Part shown: positions 9,600 through 19,353 of the stretch, one piece after another
How the letters are laid out: each line of letters starts with the position of its first letter
Position numbering within the stretch: position 1 is the stretch's first letter
Assembly: GCA_910592005.1 (NCBI GenBank)
Contig: CAJVPP010000756.1
Span: 1-26,655 of the forward strand
Length of the DNA stretch: 26,655 bases
Direction of reading: 5' to 3'
Origin: Funneliformis mosseae
Taxonomy: Eukaryota > Glomeromycota > Glomeromycetes > Glomerales > Glomeraceae
Made by a program: the position numbers and the translations under genes
The notes under the pieces: generated by a model
The model's database searches: none
Told to the model about the DNA's origin: nothing
Seen by the model: only the letters and a program-made list of their open reading frames with translations

Positions 9600-9890
9600 T
9601 TTCTCACCCCCTTTAGATTCACAAATGCTGAAATTAGTATTTAGTATTATTACTTTTTGGACAGCTCCTTTTGCTTCAGTTTAGGTATTCAAACTTGCTT
9701 AAATTTTTTCTGTGATGAATCTCAAAATAATTGCTTTCAGTTTTATCCAAATATCTCTGGATTGGATGATTGGATCGAGATGGTATTAGTCTTATTTAAA
9801 AGTGCAGAACTTAATGAATATGTATATTAAATATAATATGAATCTGATCGTATTATGTCAAGTTATTCACGTTCAAATTTCGTTTTAACA
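9600..9890 (+). repeat. U repeat, left end block L
   Basis: About 290 bp is shared with 12168-12440 and 23232-23545. Common words include 'aaattagtatt', 'gacagctccttttgcttcag', 'gatgaatctcaaaataattgctttcag', 'ggattggatgattgga' and 'tattcacgttcaaattt'. It is the most complex and best conserved part of U. Neither strand is open across copies. It leads directly into the pyrimidine core. Confidence 0.75.
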
Positions 9891-11105
9891 AATCATTTTT
9901 TTGTTTTTTTACTAACTTTCAAAGCTATTTCATTTTCTTACATATTAATAAATAGTTTTTTTTTATAATATATATTTTTTTTAAAAATCCTCCTAGTATA
10001 TTTTATATATATTTTTTTAATTCTTTTCCCTCCAGTATTTTTTTATTATTTTTTTTTTAAAATTCTTCTCCCCTGGCAATTTATTTTATTTTATATTTGA
10101 CTTTTATTTATAATTTATATTTTTTTTAAATATTATTTTTTAATATTTTTTTTCACCTCCCCTCCTGATCTTTTATTTAATATTATTTTTTTAATTTTAT
10201 TTCTTTCACCTGATCTTTAATTTTTTAAATTTTTATTATTATTCTTTTTGTTTTATTAATTTGTTTTTTCTTTTTTTTATTCCCTCCAATTTTTTTAAAT
10301 TCATTATTTTTGATTATTTTTTTAAATCTCTCACCTGATATTTTTTTATTTTTTTTGTTGATTTTTTATTTTTTTTTCTTTTTATTTAAATTCCTTTCCC
10401 TTTGGGTAATTTTTTTTATTATCTTTTTTTTTTAAATTCTCTTTTCTGGTATTTATTATTTTTTTTTCATTTTTTGATCTTTTTTTTACTGATTTCTATT
10501 TTTTTCTATTATTTTTTTTAAATTCTTACTTTCTGGTATTTTTTAATGATTTTTTTTAAATTCCCACCTCGCATTCTTTATTTTTTTTAAAAAATTTCTG
10601 TTTTTTTTTATCATTTTTTTCTATTAATTTCTATTTTTTTTATTTTTTTTATGTTTTTTTTTTTTTATTTTATTTTTTCTTTTTATAATAATTTTGTTCA
10701 TTTTTTATATCCTTTCTTTTTTTTTTATCTTTTTATTTCATTGTTTTTTTTTAATTTCCCACCTGGTCTTTTTTATTATTTTTTTATTTCATTTTTCTCT
10801 TATAGTTTTTTTATTTATTGTTTGTTCTTTTTTTCTTTTTCGTTTGTTCTTTTTCTTTTTATTTCTTTTCTTTTGTTTTCTTTTTTTTAATTATTTATTT
10901 TTTATTTTATTATTTTTAACTTTGGTTTATTCTTTTTATATTTTATTTTTTTAACTTATTTTTTTTTAGTTTTTTTATTTTTTTTATTTTGTACTTTATG
11001 TAATTTTTATTATTTTAGCAATTTATTTTTTTATTTTATTTCCTTTATTTATTTTTTTTCTTTTTTTCTTTATTTTTGTTTAGTATTTTTCGTTCATATT
11101 TCGTT
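9890..11105 (+). repeat. Pyrimidine-rich core of U unit 1
   Basis: About 1.2 kb of T/C-rich sequence with a recognisable unit: 'aaatt' plus a C-containing island such as 'cccctgg', 'cccacct' or 'cttttctgg', then 'tat' and a T run, at 35-60 bp spacing (near 9986, 10028, 10065, 10158, 10386, 10435, 10525 and 10558). Towards 10600-11100 the islands fade into pure T/C. The open frames at 10651-10954 are compositional artefacts. At about 11106 the strand composition flips to A-rich. Confidence 0.7.
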
Positions 11106-11360
11106 TTTTTAAAAATATAAATAAATGAAAATAAAAGAAAGTAAAAAATAAAAAAATAATTAAAATAAAAATTTTACCAGATCTTGGCAATATATTTGTT
11201 TTAATATCGCATCACAATTTTTATTTTATTTTAGTGATCAGCAATTTTATGACCTGTCTAGAAAGGCAGCATAACATTTTTTATAGTGAAGAATAATAGC
11301 GTAATATATTATAGAATATTAGCAATTATACCTAGATGATGCTTTAGGGTCATTTCATAA
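11106..11360 (+). repeat. U repeat, A-rich spacer and end block R (unit 2)
   Basis: The spacer 11108-11165 is followed by R. Identity with the 8690-8940 copy is plain in 'aattaaaataaa', 'ccagatcttggcaatat', 'gatcagcaatttt' and 'gacctgtct'. The tail 'gaatattagcaattatacc...tttagggtca' matches the inverted copy at 325-370, so R extends at least this far. Confidence 0.75.
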
Positions 11361-12021
11361 CAAAAAAAGGGTAAAGTTTTAACAAATTCTAAGATAATTA
11401 GGTTTAGTTTAATTAGGTTAAGATTAAAATTAAAGTATATTTAAGTTAAAATCAAATTAGAATGATTAGTTTCAGAAATATGATTGAATCAGATTAAGTT
11501 GAATTATAATTAAATTAGTATTCATTAAGATTATAATTGGATTAGATTAGATTAGAATAAAGTTTGGGTTATGATCTGATTATGATTGGGTTATAGTTGA
11601 ATTAGAATAGAAATTTTGTATTTTAAAATTCTATAAGTAATTTCATATTTTTACACAATAATAGACAATTTTTTTATCTTTTATAGGTAATAAAACCTTA
11701 GTATTATCAGAAAATTAATTCAAAATTTTTTTATAAATACTTACTCTAAAATTAAAACAACTTAATATTTTATCAATTTTTAATGTTATTTTAGTTAACT
11801 TTCAGTAATCCAATTTGATGAATATTTGATTATTTTGAAGTTCTCTTAGGGCTATATCTGATTGCCTTGAATTAGAATTTCTATGATCTTTGGATTACAT
11901 AATTGCTTTATTTTAAGGATTTTAAGAATTTGCAGTTTAAATATTTGATTTTGAACACTTATAAGTAACTTTATTTTCTTATATATTAATATACAATTCT
12001 TACCTTTATTAGATTTCCAGA

Positions 12022-12168
12022 TGGTAAAATTTAAAAATGATACCTCAATTAGTTGCAACAAGTGACAAATAAGCATCATAATGTTGCAACGAATTGTAAC
12101 ATTATTAAAATTTAAGTTGCAACAGGTGATAAATAAGCGTCACAATGTTGTAACACTATCTTTAGTGA
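12022..12168. repeat. Insertion with two GTTGCAAC hairpins in block L
   Basis: About 145 bp interrupts block L; the flanks 'ccagatg' and 'gaaattagtatt' are contiguous in the other L copies. It holds two similar 40-nt stretches, near 12053 and 12114. Each runs from 'agttgcaaca' through 'gtga/aaataagc' to 'aatgttg(c/t)aac'. Each can fold with a 9-bp stem (GTTGCAACA against TGTTGCAAC or TGTTGTAAC) extended by TGA/TCA. A small non-autonomous transposon is possible, but I cannot define its ends or a target duplication. Confidence 0.5.
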
Positions 12169-12439
12169 AATTAGTATTCTATATCATTACTTTTTAGACA
12201 GTTTCTTTTTTTCAGTCTAGTAGTTACACTTATTTGAGATTCTTCTGTGATGAATCTCAAAATAATTACTTTCAGATATTATCAAATATATTTGGATAGA
12301 GTGATTGGATATGAACAGTTTTAGTCTTGTTTGAAAGATCAGAATCTACTAAATCTGTATATTAAATTTGAAAAGGTTCTGTCTTGTAGATGTCAAGCTA
12401 TTCACGTTCAAATTTCATCATAGCAAATCATAACATCTC

Positions 12440-13465
12440 ATTTTGTTTTTTTTCTTTTTTTTTTATTCCTTAGGTTTTTTTTTATCTATTAATATTTTTA
12501 TATATATATATATATTTTAAAATTACTCCCCCAGTATTTGATATTTTTTTTTAATTTTACTATTTTTTTTATTTTATATCTTTTTTAATATATATTTTTT
12601 ATTTTTTTTCCACTTTCTGTTATTTTTTTATATTTTTTTTCCCCTTTCTGATCTTTTACTTTAATATTTTTTTTCTTATTATTAATTATTATTTCTTCAG
12701 GTCTATTTATTATTAATTTTCTTATTTATTTATTTTTTTTGTTTCTTTTTTATTTTTTTAATTTTTTTTATTTTTTTTTTTAAAATTCTCCTTTTTCTTT
12801 TCAATGTTTTTTTTTATTTATTATCTTTTTAATTTTTTTTAAATTTCCCATATTGGTATTTCTTTTTTTATTGATTTTTTTCTTCCCTTTAGTATTTGTT
12901 TTTTTAATAATTTTTTCCTTTTTTTTATCATTTTTTAAAATTTTTTTTAAAACATTTTAAATTTTATCATTTGTTTTTTATTGTTTTTTTAAAAAATTTT
13001 TGTTTTTTATTCTTTTATCCACCCTTTCGAAACTTTTGTTTTTCTATTTTTTTTATTTTTATTTTCTTTTTTCTATATTATTTTTTTATTTTTCTTTTTC
13101 TATATGGTTTTTCTATTTTTTTTTTCTTTTTTTATTCGTTTTTCTATTTTTTTCTTTTTATTCTTTTTATAGTTTTTAGTTAACATTATGTTTTTTATTT
13201 TCAATCTTTTTAAATATTTTTATTTTAATTTATTTATAGTTTTTTACTTTTGTATTTGTTTATTTTTTAATAATTTTTTTAACCTTTCATTTATCTTACT
13301 TTTTTAATTCTTTTAAGTTTTTTGTTTTTTAGTTAGTTTAGTTTTATTTTTTTAGTTTAGTTTTGTATTCTTTATTTATTCTTTTTAATTTTCATTTTTC
13401 TTTAATTTTTGTTTAGCTTTTTTAATATTTTTATTTTTTTAATATTTCGTTATATTTTCTACTTT
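12440..13465 (+). repeat. Pyrimidine-rich core of U unit 2
   Basis: T/C-rich sequence follows 'caaatcataacatctcatttt', as at 19185 and 23530. C-islands recur ('actcccccagtattt', 'tttccactttctg', 'tcccctttctg', 'tttcccatattggtatt'). Open frames such as 12971-13183 are low-complexity. The right end is the junction with the transposase relic. Confidence 0.7.
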
Positions 13466-14050
13466 ATGCCAACCAAAACAACCCTAAAATATTACTGATC
13501 TTCTACTAAATTTAATTATAGATTGAATACAATTGTTATTATATGTTTTTTCAAGATTTCTCCATACTCTTATTCAACTATCTGATTCAAAAAGAACAAA
13601 TCTGACTCATCTGACCATATTATTTGTTTCTATTCTTCTTTCTAATTTCTTTTTCTTTGCATTATCTTAAATAATCATTTTACTGATTTTATTTAAAAGA
13701 GGTTTTTACGTAGAATAACTACAAAGACTATATTATAAAGATACCTTCTAATAGTATTATTATGTAAAGTTATGTTAAAATTAAAGTTTAGTTTATCTTT
13801 TACATCATTAAGAAGAAAACTAATCAGTACAAATTATGTGTTATAAAACCTGAGTATCATGTTGAGAGAGGATTTTTGAATGTTCAAAACATTTTTTAGG
13901 TGTTGCAAAACCTGTTTCTTATATTTTTTAGTTATATTATTTATTGTACTTATAGGAATATCAAGTTGAACTGAAATAATATTTGTCTAATACCACTTAA
14001 ATGAGTGCTAATAATACATTTACGTTAAACTTCTGATAATTTTTTTCATG
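13466..14050 (-). pseudogene. Tc1/mariner transposase, decayed and 3'-truncated
   Basis: Tc1 transposases cut and paste DNA with a DDE/D catalytic triad. Read on minus from about 14050: a helix-turn-helix region (SVQLDIPISTINNITKKYKK), the LNDVKDKLNFNFNITLHN and IRRYLYN segment typical of the second DNA-binding part, then WSDES with a catalytic Asp (near 13600). After a one-base frameshift come RFVLFESDS and IRVWRN, and then the GCFGWHK segment near 13475 that precedes the second catalytic Asp. The protein stops there at the U core junction, so the last two catalytic residues are lost. Stops and frameshifts are frequent; one TAG stands where the family has Trp (before GCF). It differs from the 7336-7909 element. 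Confidence 0.75.
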
Positions 14051-14199
14051 TATTTAAAACTAAAAGAGAAACAAAAAACAATTTATTTTTTTTATTTATA
14101 TGTATAGTACAATAGGATGAAATTATTGATTGTAAAACTGAATGCTGATTCATGTGACTAAAAATCTGGTAATTTATAGTAGACCAATATAGAAAAAGA
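14051..14199. other. Short spacer between two transposase relics
   Basis: Nothing recognised. It may contain the ancient end of the Tc1 element or an upstream part of the hAT gene, but I see no inverted repeat that shows this. Confidence 0.3.
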
Positions 14200-15265
14200 C
14201 TTTAAGTTCAATATCAGAATATTGTTTTTTACCTTGCTATGCATTCAAATTAATTTGTATATAGGAAAAATTTTTAAGGTTTCATCTGAACTTAAAAGTA
14301 TATCACATCAAGCTTTAAAACTAGCAGTTTATTTCAAAAATTCAAATAATAAATATTTTATTGGAAAGCTTTGAGACATCTAAATGGAAATATATAGAAA
14401 ATGTATTTAACCTGCAGTTTCAGGTGATACAAAGTGGAATAGTTACTTTAATTATTATAAAAGTTTGAATACTATTAAAAATACTTTACAGATAAATTAA
14501 ATTATTATTTAATTGTATATTTACAATACAATAATTTAATTAATTTACTACTTTTATTATTAATCTTTATCTACAAAATTTGAATTCCAACTTTTATAAC
14601 TAAGGAACAACTAGCAGATCTGTTAATAATTTTACATAAAATTAATAATATAATTATAAACAGGTATTTTTAGAGGTTACTAATAAAATTAGAATATCTT
14701 TTATTTTCTTATTATGCTATTCTTAATATTTTACAAACTGATAAAACATGATTATTTGAAATTTTGCATAAGTTTGCTTATATTTATCAGTTTTAGCAAA
14801 ATTATTTGGACAATGATATAGCCAATAGAATTTTAATCCAATTATAAAAAAAGATGAAAGGTATAGAAACAACCTCTTCTTATTCTCTTTTGGCTTTTTC
14901 ATCCAGTTTAAAGGTCAAATTATTTTACATTACTATCAAGATCACAAATTAGCTATTTATATATGGTTAGTTTATTATTATAAAGCTTAGACTGTGATTT
15001 TATATCTATCCTTAAAGAATTTGATGAATTTTCTCAAGGAATTAAATATCCTTTTGATGATGCATCTGTAACTCAATTAGAAAATAATATTTATAACTAT
15101 TAGTGTTGAGTTTAAAATGCTTATCCAAAAATTAAAACTGTTGTAATATATATTTTTAAAATTTGTGTCAAAGCCACATCAGTTAAATAATTATAAAGTA
15201 ATATGGGTTTTCTCCATACAAAAAATAGAAATCAATTAAAGATAATTATATATTATAATTATTAT
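14200..15265 (+). pseudogene. hAT transposase, decayed
   Basis: hAT transposases move elements with 8-bp target duplications. Traces on plus in order: PCYA (14232) and, after a frameshift, IQINLYIGKIFKVSSELK, matching the family's CYAHQINL region; PAVSGDTKWNSY near 14412-14445, the 'T(R/K)WNS' motif; a Leu/Ile-rich middle; DNDIANRILIQL (near 14811); YPFDDASVTQLENNIYNY (15051-15103); KICVKATSVK; and SNMGFLHTKNRNQLK (about 15199-15243). The last two are the C-terminal dimerisation region, normally 'sVERlWS.MGFLHTKRRN'. Here the ERLWS part carries stops. Many stops and at least three frameshifts leave it dead. The N-terminal zinc finger and first catalytic Asp are not seen. Confidence 0.75.
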
Positions 15266-15377
15266 ATTAGTTTAGTTTTATTTGTTTTTTTATATTATTA
15301 ATTAGAATATGTAACTACGTCATTCATCTATTTTATTTGTATTTTAACAAAAATAATTTTATTAATATTTAGATTTA

Positions 15378-16687
15378 AATAGGTAATCTAGTTTCTGATA
15401 ATTTCTTTAGTCTAATATATTCTTTTTTTTTCTTTTATTAACTAAAAATGCATTAAGTATAAAAGCCAAAATTTTTGTAACATTCCAAAATTTACACTTA
15501 CTTAAAGCTACATATGATTGGTTTTGTATAAACATTTGATTATTTAAATAAAGTGAGATCTTTAATAAAATTATCACTTGTATTTTATGAACTATTAAAG
15601 CAAAAGTATTTTGTAATAAAAATTGAATTCTACATGCTAATATTCCATTAATATTAAAATGTACAGTTTCTTGTTCTATTTCAAAATCAAAAATTTCTTT
15701 ATTTATACAAAATGCTACTCTTACTATTTTTCTAGTTTTGTCAATATCTGTAATAATACCTATGGTATTATTACATTTATTTACTAATATATTTTTTATT
15801 AAAAAACATTACTCAATATTCTATTTGCAATCTTATAAAAGATGGTAAGTTTGTTTTATATTTTATTAAGTATTCTGAACTTCCATATTCTTATACTTCT
15901 TTATTAATAATATTCTTTGAATATGAAATTAATATTTTTCATTTTCAATTGGTAAAGTATTACAAATTTGAGTATTAATTTGTTCAGCTATCTCCTTATA
16001 ACCTACAACATAAGTTGTATTTAATATATCTTCTAATAATAAATTAGTTGAACTTTCTTAGTATTTTTTATTTAATAATTGCTATATTGATTCTGAAATG
16101 TTTTCAAATCTAATATTTTCTAATAGTGAATAATATTAAAGATCATCTACTTGTCTTTTTGGTTGTTTTAAGAAAAGTAGATAAAATAATTACCATATAG
16201 ATGAATAAAATACAAGATCTCCATTTATTAGTAGTAATTGAAAAGATCTCCTAAGATTATAATACTTATTCCTACAAATGGTTATGAATTATTATGTAAT
16301 TTAAAATATATTTGAAAGATAGCTAAATAATTCAAATAAAACTATTGATATTTCATTAATTATAAGAATTTTTATTTTTTTAAGATTTTTATTAAATGAT
16401 TTATTGTTAAATGTTAATATTTGAAAATTACCTTATGTAATATGAATTTTTAAGGCTGAATATATTATATAATCTCTAATATTTTGTACAGTAATACCAG
16501 TTAGTGCAAGTAGTAAATAAGGATCATTTTTTTGAAATTCTTGTAATAGATAATAAGTAATATATGATTTTTCAGTTCCAGTAGATTCTGTTATAAAGAA
16601 GTATGAATAATGTTTTCTATCTAATGGACCTAGAATTCTTATTATTCTTTTAATACATTGATATTGATCATTTGGTATTGTTAACAT
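15378..16687 (-). pseudogene. Helitron PIF1-like helicase, decayed (Hel-C)
   Basis: It opens at 16687 with MLTIPNDQYQCIKRIIR and stays open for 84 codons, the best-preserved helicase start here. The segment includes ESTGTEKSY (residues 34-42), a Walker A loop in which the usual Gly before Lys is Glu. Beyond the stop at the 'THATQ'-like site (TAA just left of 16433) come Walker B-like ILIINEISIVS (near 16350), TAEQINTQICNTLP (near 15975), a TGA for Arg at 15813-15815 and an intact CAA at 15825-15827, DFEIEQETVHFNINGILACR-like sequence near 15650-15690, and the C-terminal SETRLPI near 15385. It would need an RNA-independent repair of many lesions to be read, so it is dead. Confidence 0.8.
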
Positions 16688-16929
16688 TATATTTAATGTT
16701 ATTATTGATAGTATATTTTCATTTTCATTAATTGGTTATAGATTATTTCTTTAAATTGTAAATTTGTTAAATTCATTAGATTTTATAAAAATATGTGAGT
16801 AAATTCAAAAAATTGGTTATTAAAATTATCAGTTTCTTCTTGATATTTTTTTTATATAAAAAATTTCCTTTTAATTCTTCTCTATTTCTAGGTCTAAGTC
16901 TTAATAATAACTATTGATACTAGTCTTAA

Positions 16930-18900
16930 ATGTCTTATTCTTATTATGAGTTTAGTTTTTTTTTTACAATATAATTTTTAATTTTACTTTAAAATACTCT
17001 TCTTAGAGTTGTTATTTTTGAAGATGTAATATTATAGTTTCAAAGTATTCTTAATATGATAATAATTCAAATTCATCTTATTTTGGTCTATTGAAATATT
17101 TTCTATTAAGTCTGAGTAAATAGTGTATCATTATTCTCTAAATTTATTCACAATAAAATTGGAAGTATTTATTTTTATCTTATACTTGAAGGATCTATAA
17201 TTAAGTATTGAACTTTAATAGAAGAATTATAAATAGTTTCTCCAAGAATTAAAAATATTAATTTCATTGTTCCTAATCTGCAACCTTGAATTTATTGTCT
17301 ATATTTATTACTTTTTTAAATATTGAAAATATAGGTAAGTTCTCTTTTTGCAATATATTTAGTCATATATCTTACAAATCCTTTTATTATTATATATTAT
17401 AAATTGATATGTGATATAAAGTATTAGTGTATAATATGATACTATCTATCTATCTTATTTTTTTTTACATTTATAAACAAATCTTGAATCATTTGTATTT
17501 GTATATATATATTTTCTAAATATGATTATAGAAAATCTTTCTTGTATATTTCTCTTAAAGCAGTTAGTCTACCATATTTTAAATTATATGTATGAATTTA
17601 ATAAGTCTTTATAAGAATATATAATTCTGATTCTATTTCTCGATCTGGTAAATCTGCTCTTATAATATTATTATTTATTATATTACTAATAGATTTATTG
17701 TTCATAGCATCTATAAATATAAGTTATATCATGATTTTAAAATTTAACATATTCAAAAAAATGTAATATTGTTCTCAGTTTATTAATTCTAAATGTTTCC
17801 AAAGATTATTTTTCATATTTCTTAAGCAGTATATAATATAATGTATACATTGAAATAGTCAATTAATTGGTAATGTATCATGATTATCAGTTTTTGATAA
17901 AATATTTTTTAAATGTTTCTATCTGCTTTCATTTATCATTAATATTATAAATAATTGAGATAAACTAATATTATTTATCATTATATTAATATGATATTTC
18001 TTTTTCCCAAAAATATAAGTTTTATATTCTGATAAAAGTTAGTAATGTAGTAGTAATTTGTTTATTAATTATTGGTTTGTCAGTATAAAGGCTTTTTGAA
18101 TTAAATCAATAATACATATAGGACTGTATAATTGAGATGCTTGATTTTGTCAAAAAATTCTTTGATTATTTTGATAATTATGATATTTTTCTAATTATAA
18201 ATAAGACTATGTAGGCTATGTATAATGTAATCTAAATCTTGGATCTTTTCTTCCAATTTATTCTTTAATATATTTTTCATAAGTTTAAATTTTTTTATTT
18301 AAAGCTAAACTTTAATTTATCAAATCTTGATATATTCCTTACCATCTGAATATAGATCAGGATCACTGAATGATATAGGAAAAAATAAATAATTATCTGT
18401 TTTAGCAAATCCTATCATAAGCTAATTAAAATTTGTATCTTTATCATATATTTCTATATTAAATTTATTATTAGGTATTATAATTTCATCTGGTCTTACT
18501 GTAGAAATGTTTTCTTTTTTTAATAAATGAATTGTTATTGGAAATGGTGTATTAAGATTTTGATTTTATTTTTCAAGATGTATTTTAAATGGTTTTAAAT
18601 GTTATTATTTTTTAACCAATTTGATCCTTGAATAAGAGTAAGATGAAACTAATAATTTTTATCAGTATTAGTATCATTTAATTTAAGAAATGCTTCTAAC
18701 ATTTTAAAATATAAAGTAAAAGATCTAATATTTTTAAAATAATTTATAGTTCCTATAATATTACAATATTCACTAAAAGGATTTGCTTCTGGTGTTCTAC
18801 TTATTGAAGAATGAAGATAAATAGGTAATAAATATTTGCATTTGCTTAAGTGAATTGCTTGTATTTCAAAGTGAAATAGAAATTAAATAAGGAGGAAATA
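16930..18900 (-). pseudogene. Helitron HUH replicase, decayed (Hel-C)
   Basis: From the far (right) end: TPEANPFSEYCNIIGTINYF (near 18790), FHLTLIQGSNWLKNNN (near 18630), TPFPITIHLLKKENISTVRP (near 18530), RPDEIIIPNNKFNIEIYD (near 18480) and MIGFAKTDNYLFFPISFSDP (near 18390) form a conserved N-terminal part. Further in, the HUH site reads TYIYRCY (near 17715), both His replaced by Tyr. The Y2 region GFVRYMTKYIAKRE (near 17350-17390) keeps both tyrosines. The linker IRIRHLRL follows at about 16945. Frameshifts and TAA/TAG stops are scattered throughout. I recognise the whole as a Helitron Rep by this order; exact family assignment is from memory. Confidence 0.7.
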
Positions 18901-19082
18901 TTCATTTAGAATTATTTTTACATGCAAGACAAATAGTAATACGTGCAAGAAAATGTAGATGTAATAGAAGTTTTAATCTTGAAATACTTTTTTAAAGAAA
19001 TATAAAATACTTCTCTATATAGTATTTATTTGGCCTTATTAGGATATAGTAAATATCCATAATTTGAATATGAATGACATAA

Positions 19083-19102
19083 AAACTGTTTTAAAACAGT
19101 TT
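19083..19102. repeat. 20-bp perfect palindrome
   Basis: 'aaactgttttaaaacagttt' is a perfect dyad lying between the replicase end of Hel-C and the next U copy. It may mark an element end or a transcription signal; neither can be shown. The surrounding 18961-19164 contains no recognisable gene. Confidence 0.5.
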
Positions 19103-19164
19103 GTTAAAATGTTTTATGTAAATATTTAAGTTTTTTTTAATAATTTTCATGATATTGTAATATT

Positions 19165-19353
19165 GAAAAAAGGTTCATTACAGTAAATCGTAACTTCACA
19201 TTTTTGTTTTCTTTTATTCCTTCTGGATTTATTTTTTTTATCTATTAATATTTTTATTAATTTTTTATATTTTTTTTAATTTTTTTTAATCTTTTCTTCT
19301 GGTATTTTTTTAATTTAACTATTTTTTATATCCTTTTAATCCTTTCACATAGA
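19165..19353 (+). repeat. U repeat fragment: end of block L and start of core
   Basis: 'aaatcgtaacttcacattttt' followed by 'ttattcctt' and 'atctattaatatttttat' matches the L-to-core junction at 12420-12500. C-islands ('tcttctggtattttttt') continue the core pattern. It stops at about 19353, next to an 8-bp direct repeat; the core pattern resumes at about 20465. Confidence 0.6.

Larger units (their letters stand above)
8700..11105 (+). repeat. Tandem U unit 1, about 2.4 kb
   Basis: The order is A-rich spacer, R block, a 'ttaacaaattctaagataa' extension with GATTAGA-like words (8950-9240), a second shared block (9300-9600), the left end block (9600-9890) and a pyrimidine core (9890-11105). The same order repeats from 11106. 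Aligning 'agatctcgg' at 8765 with 'agatcttgg' at 11180 gives an offset of 2415 bp. The two units are clearly diverged, so the duplication is not recent. No protein family is seen on either strand. Confidence 0.7.
11106..13465 (+). repeat. Tandem U unit 2, about 2.35 kb
   Basis: This repeats the block order of unit 1: spacer and R (11106-11360), the 'ttaacaaattctaagataa' extension with GATTAGA-like words (11380-11620), second shared block (11690-12010), left block L (12010-12440, with an insertion) and pyrimidine core (12440-13465). The end at about 13465 abuts the 3'-truncated Tc1 transposase relic, and no further R block follows, so the array stops in the core. Confidence 0.7.
15311..18960 (-). 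mobile_element. Helitron copy Hel-C, longest copy, inverted
   Basis: Hel-C is homologous to Hel-A and Hel-B but on minus and more complete upstream. From about 18900 it carries the replicase N-terminal part that the other two lack, then HUH and Y2 regions, linker and PIF1 helicase. Its 3' end (plus coordinates near 15311) aligns with the others only up to 'acgtagttac' and then diverges, so the terminal 20 nt and CTAG are lost. A deletion of about 65 bp removes part of the linker near 16860. The 5' end is not defined; similarity is no longer interpretable beyond about 18960. Confidence 0.7.

Noticed and set aside
11852..12079. 75-codon ORF on minus
   Set aside because: It crosses repeat sequence shared with 9440-9610, where the frame is broken, and runs into the hairpin insertion.
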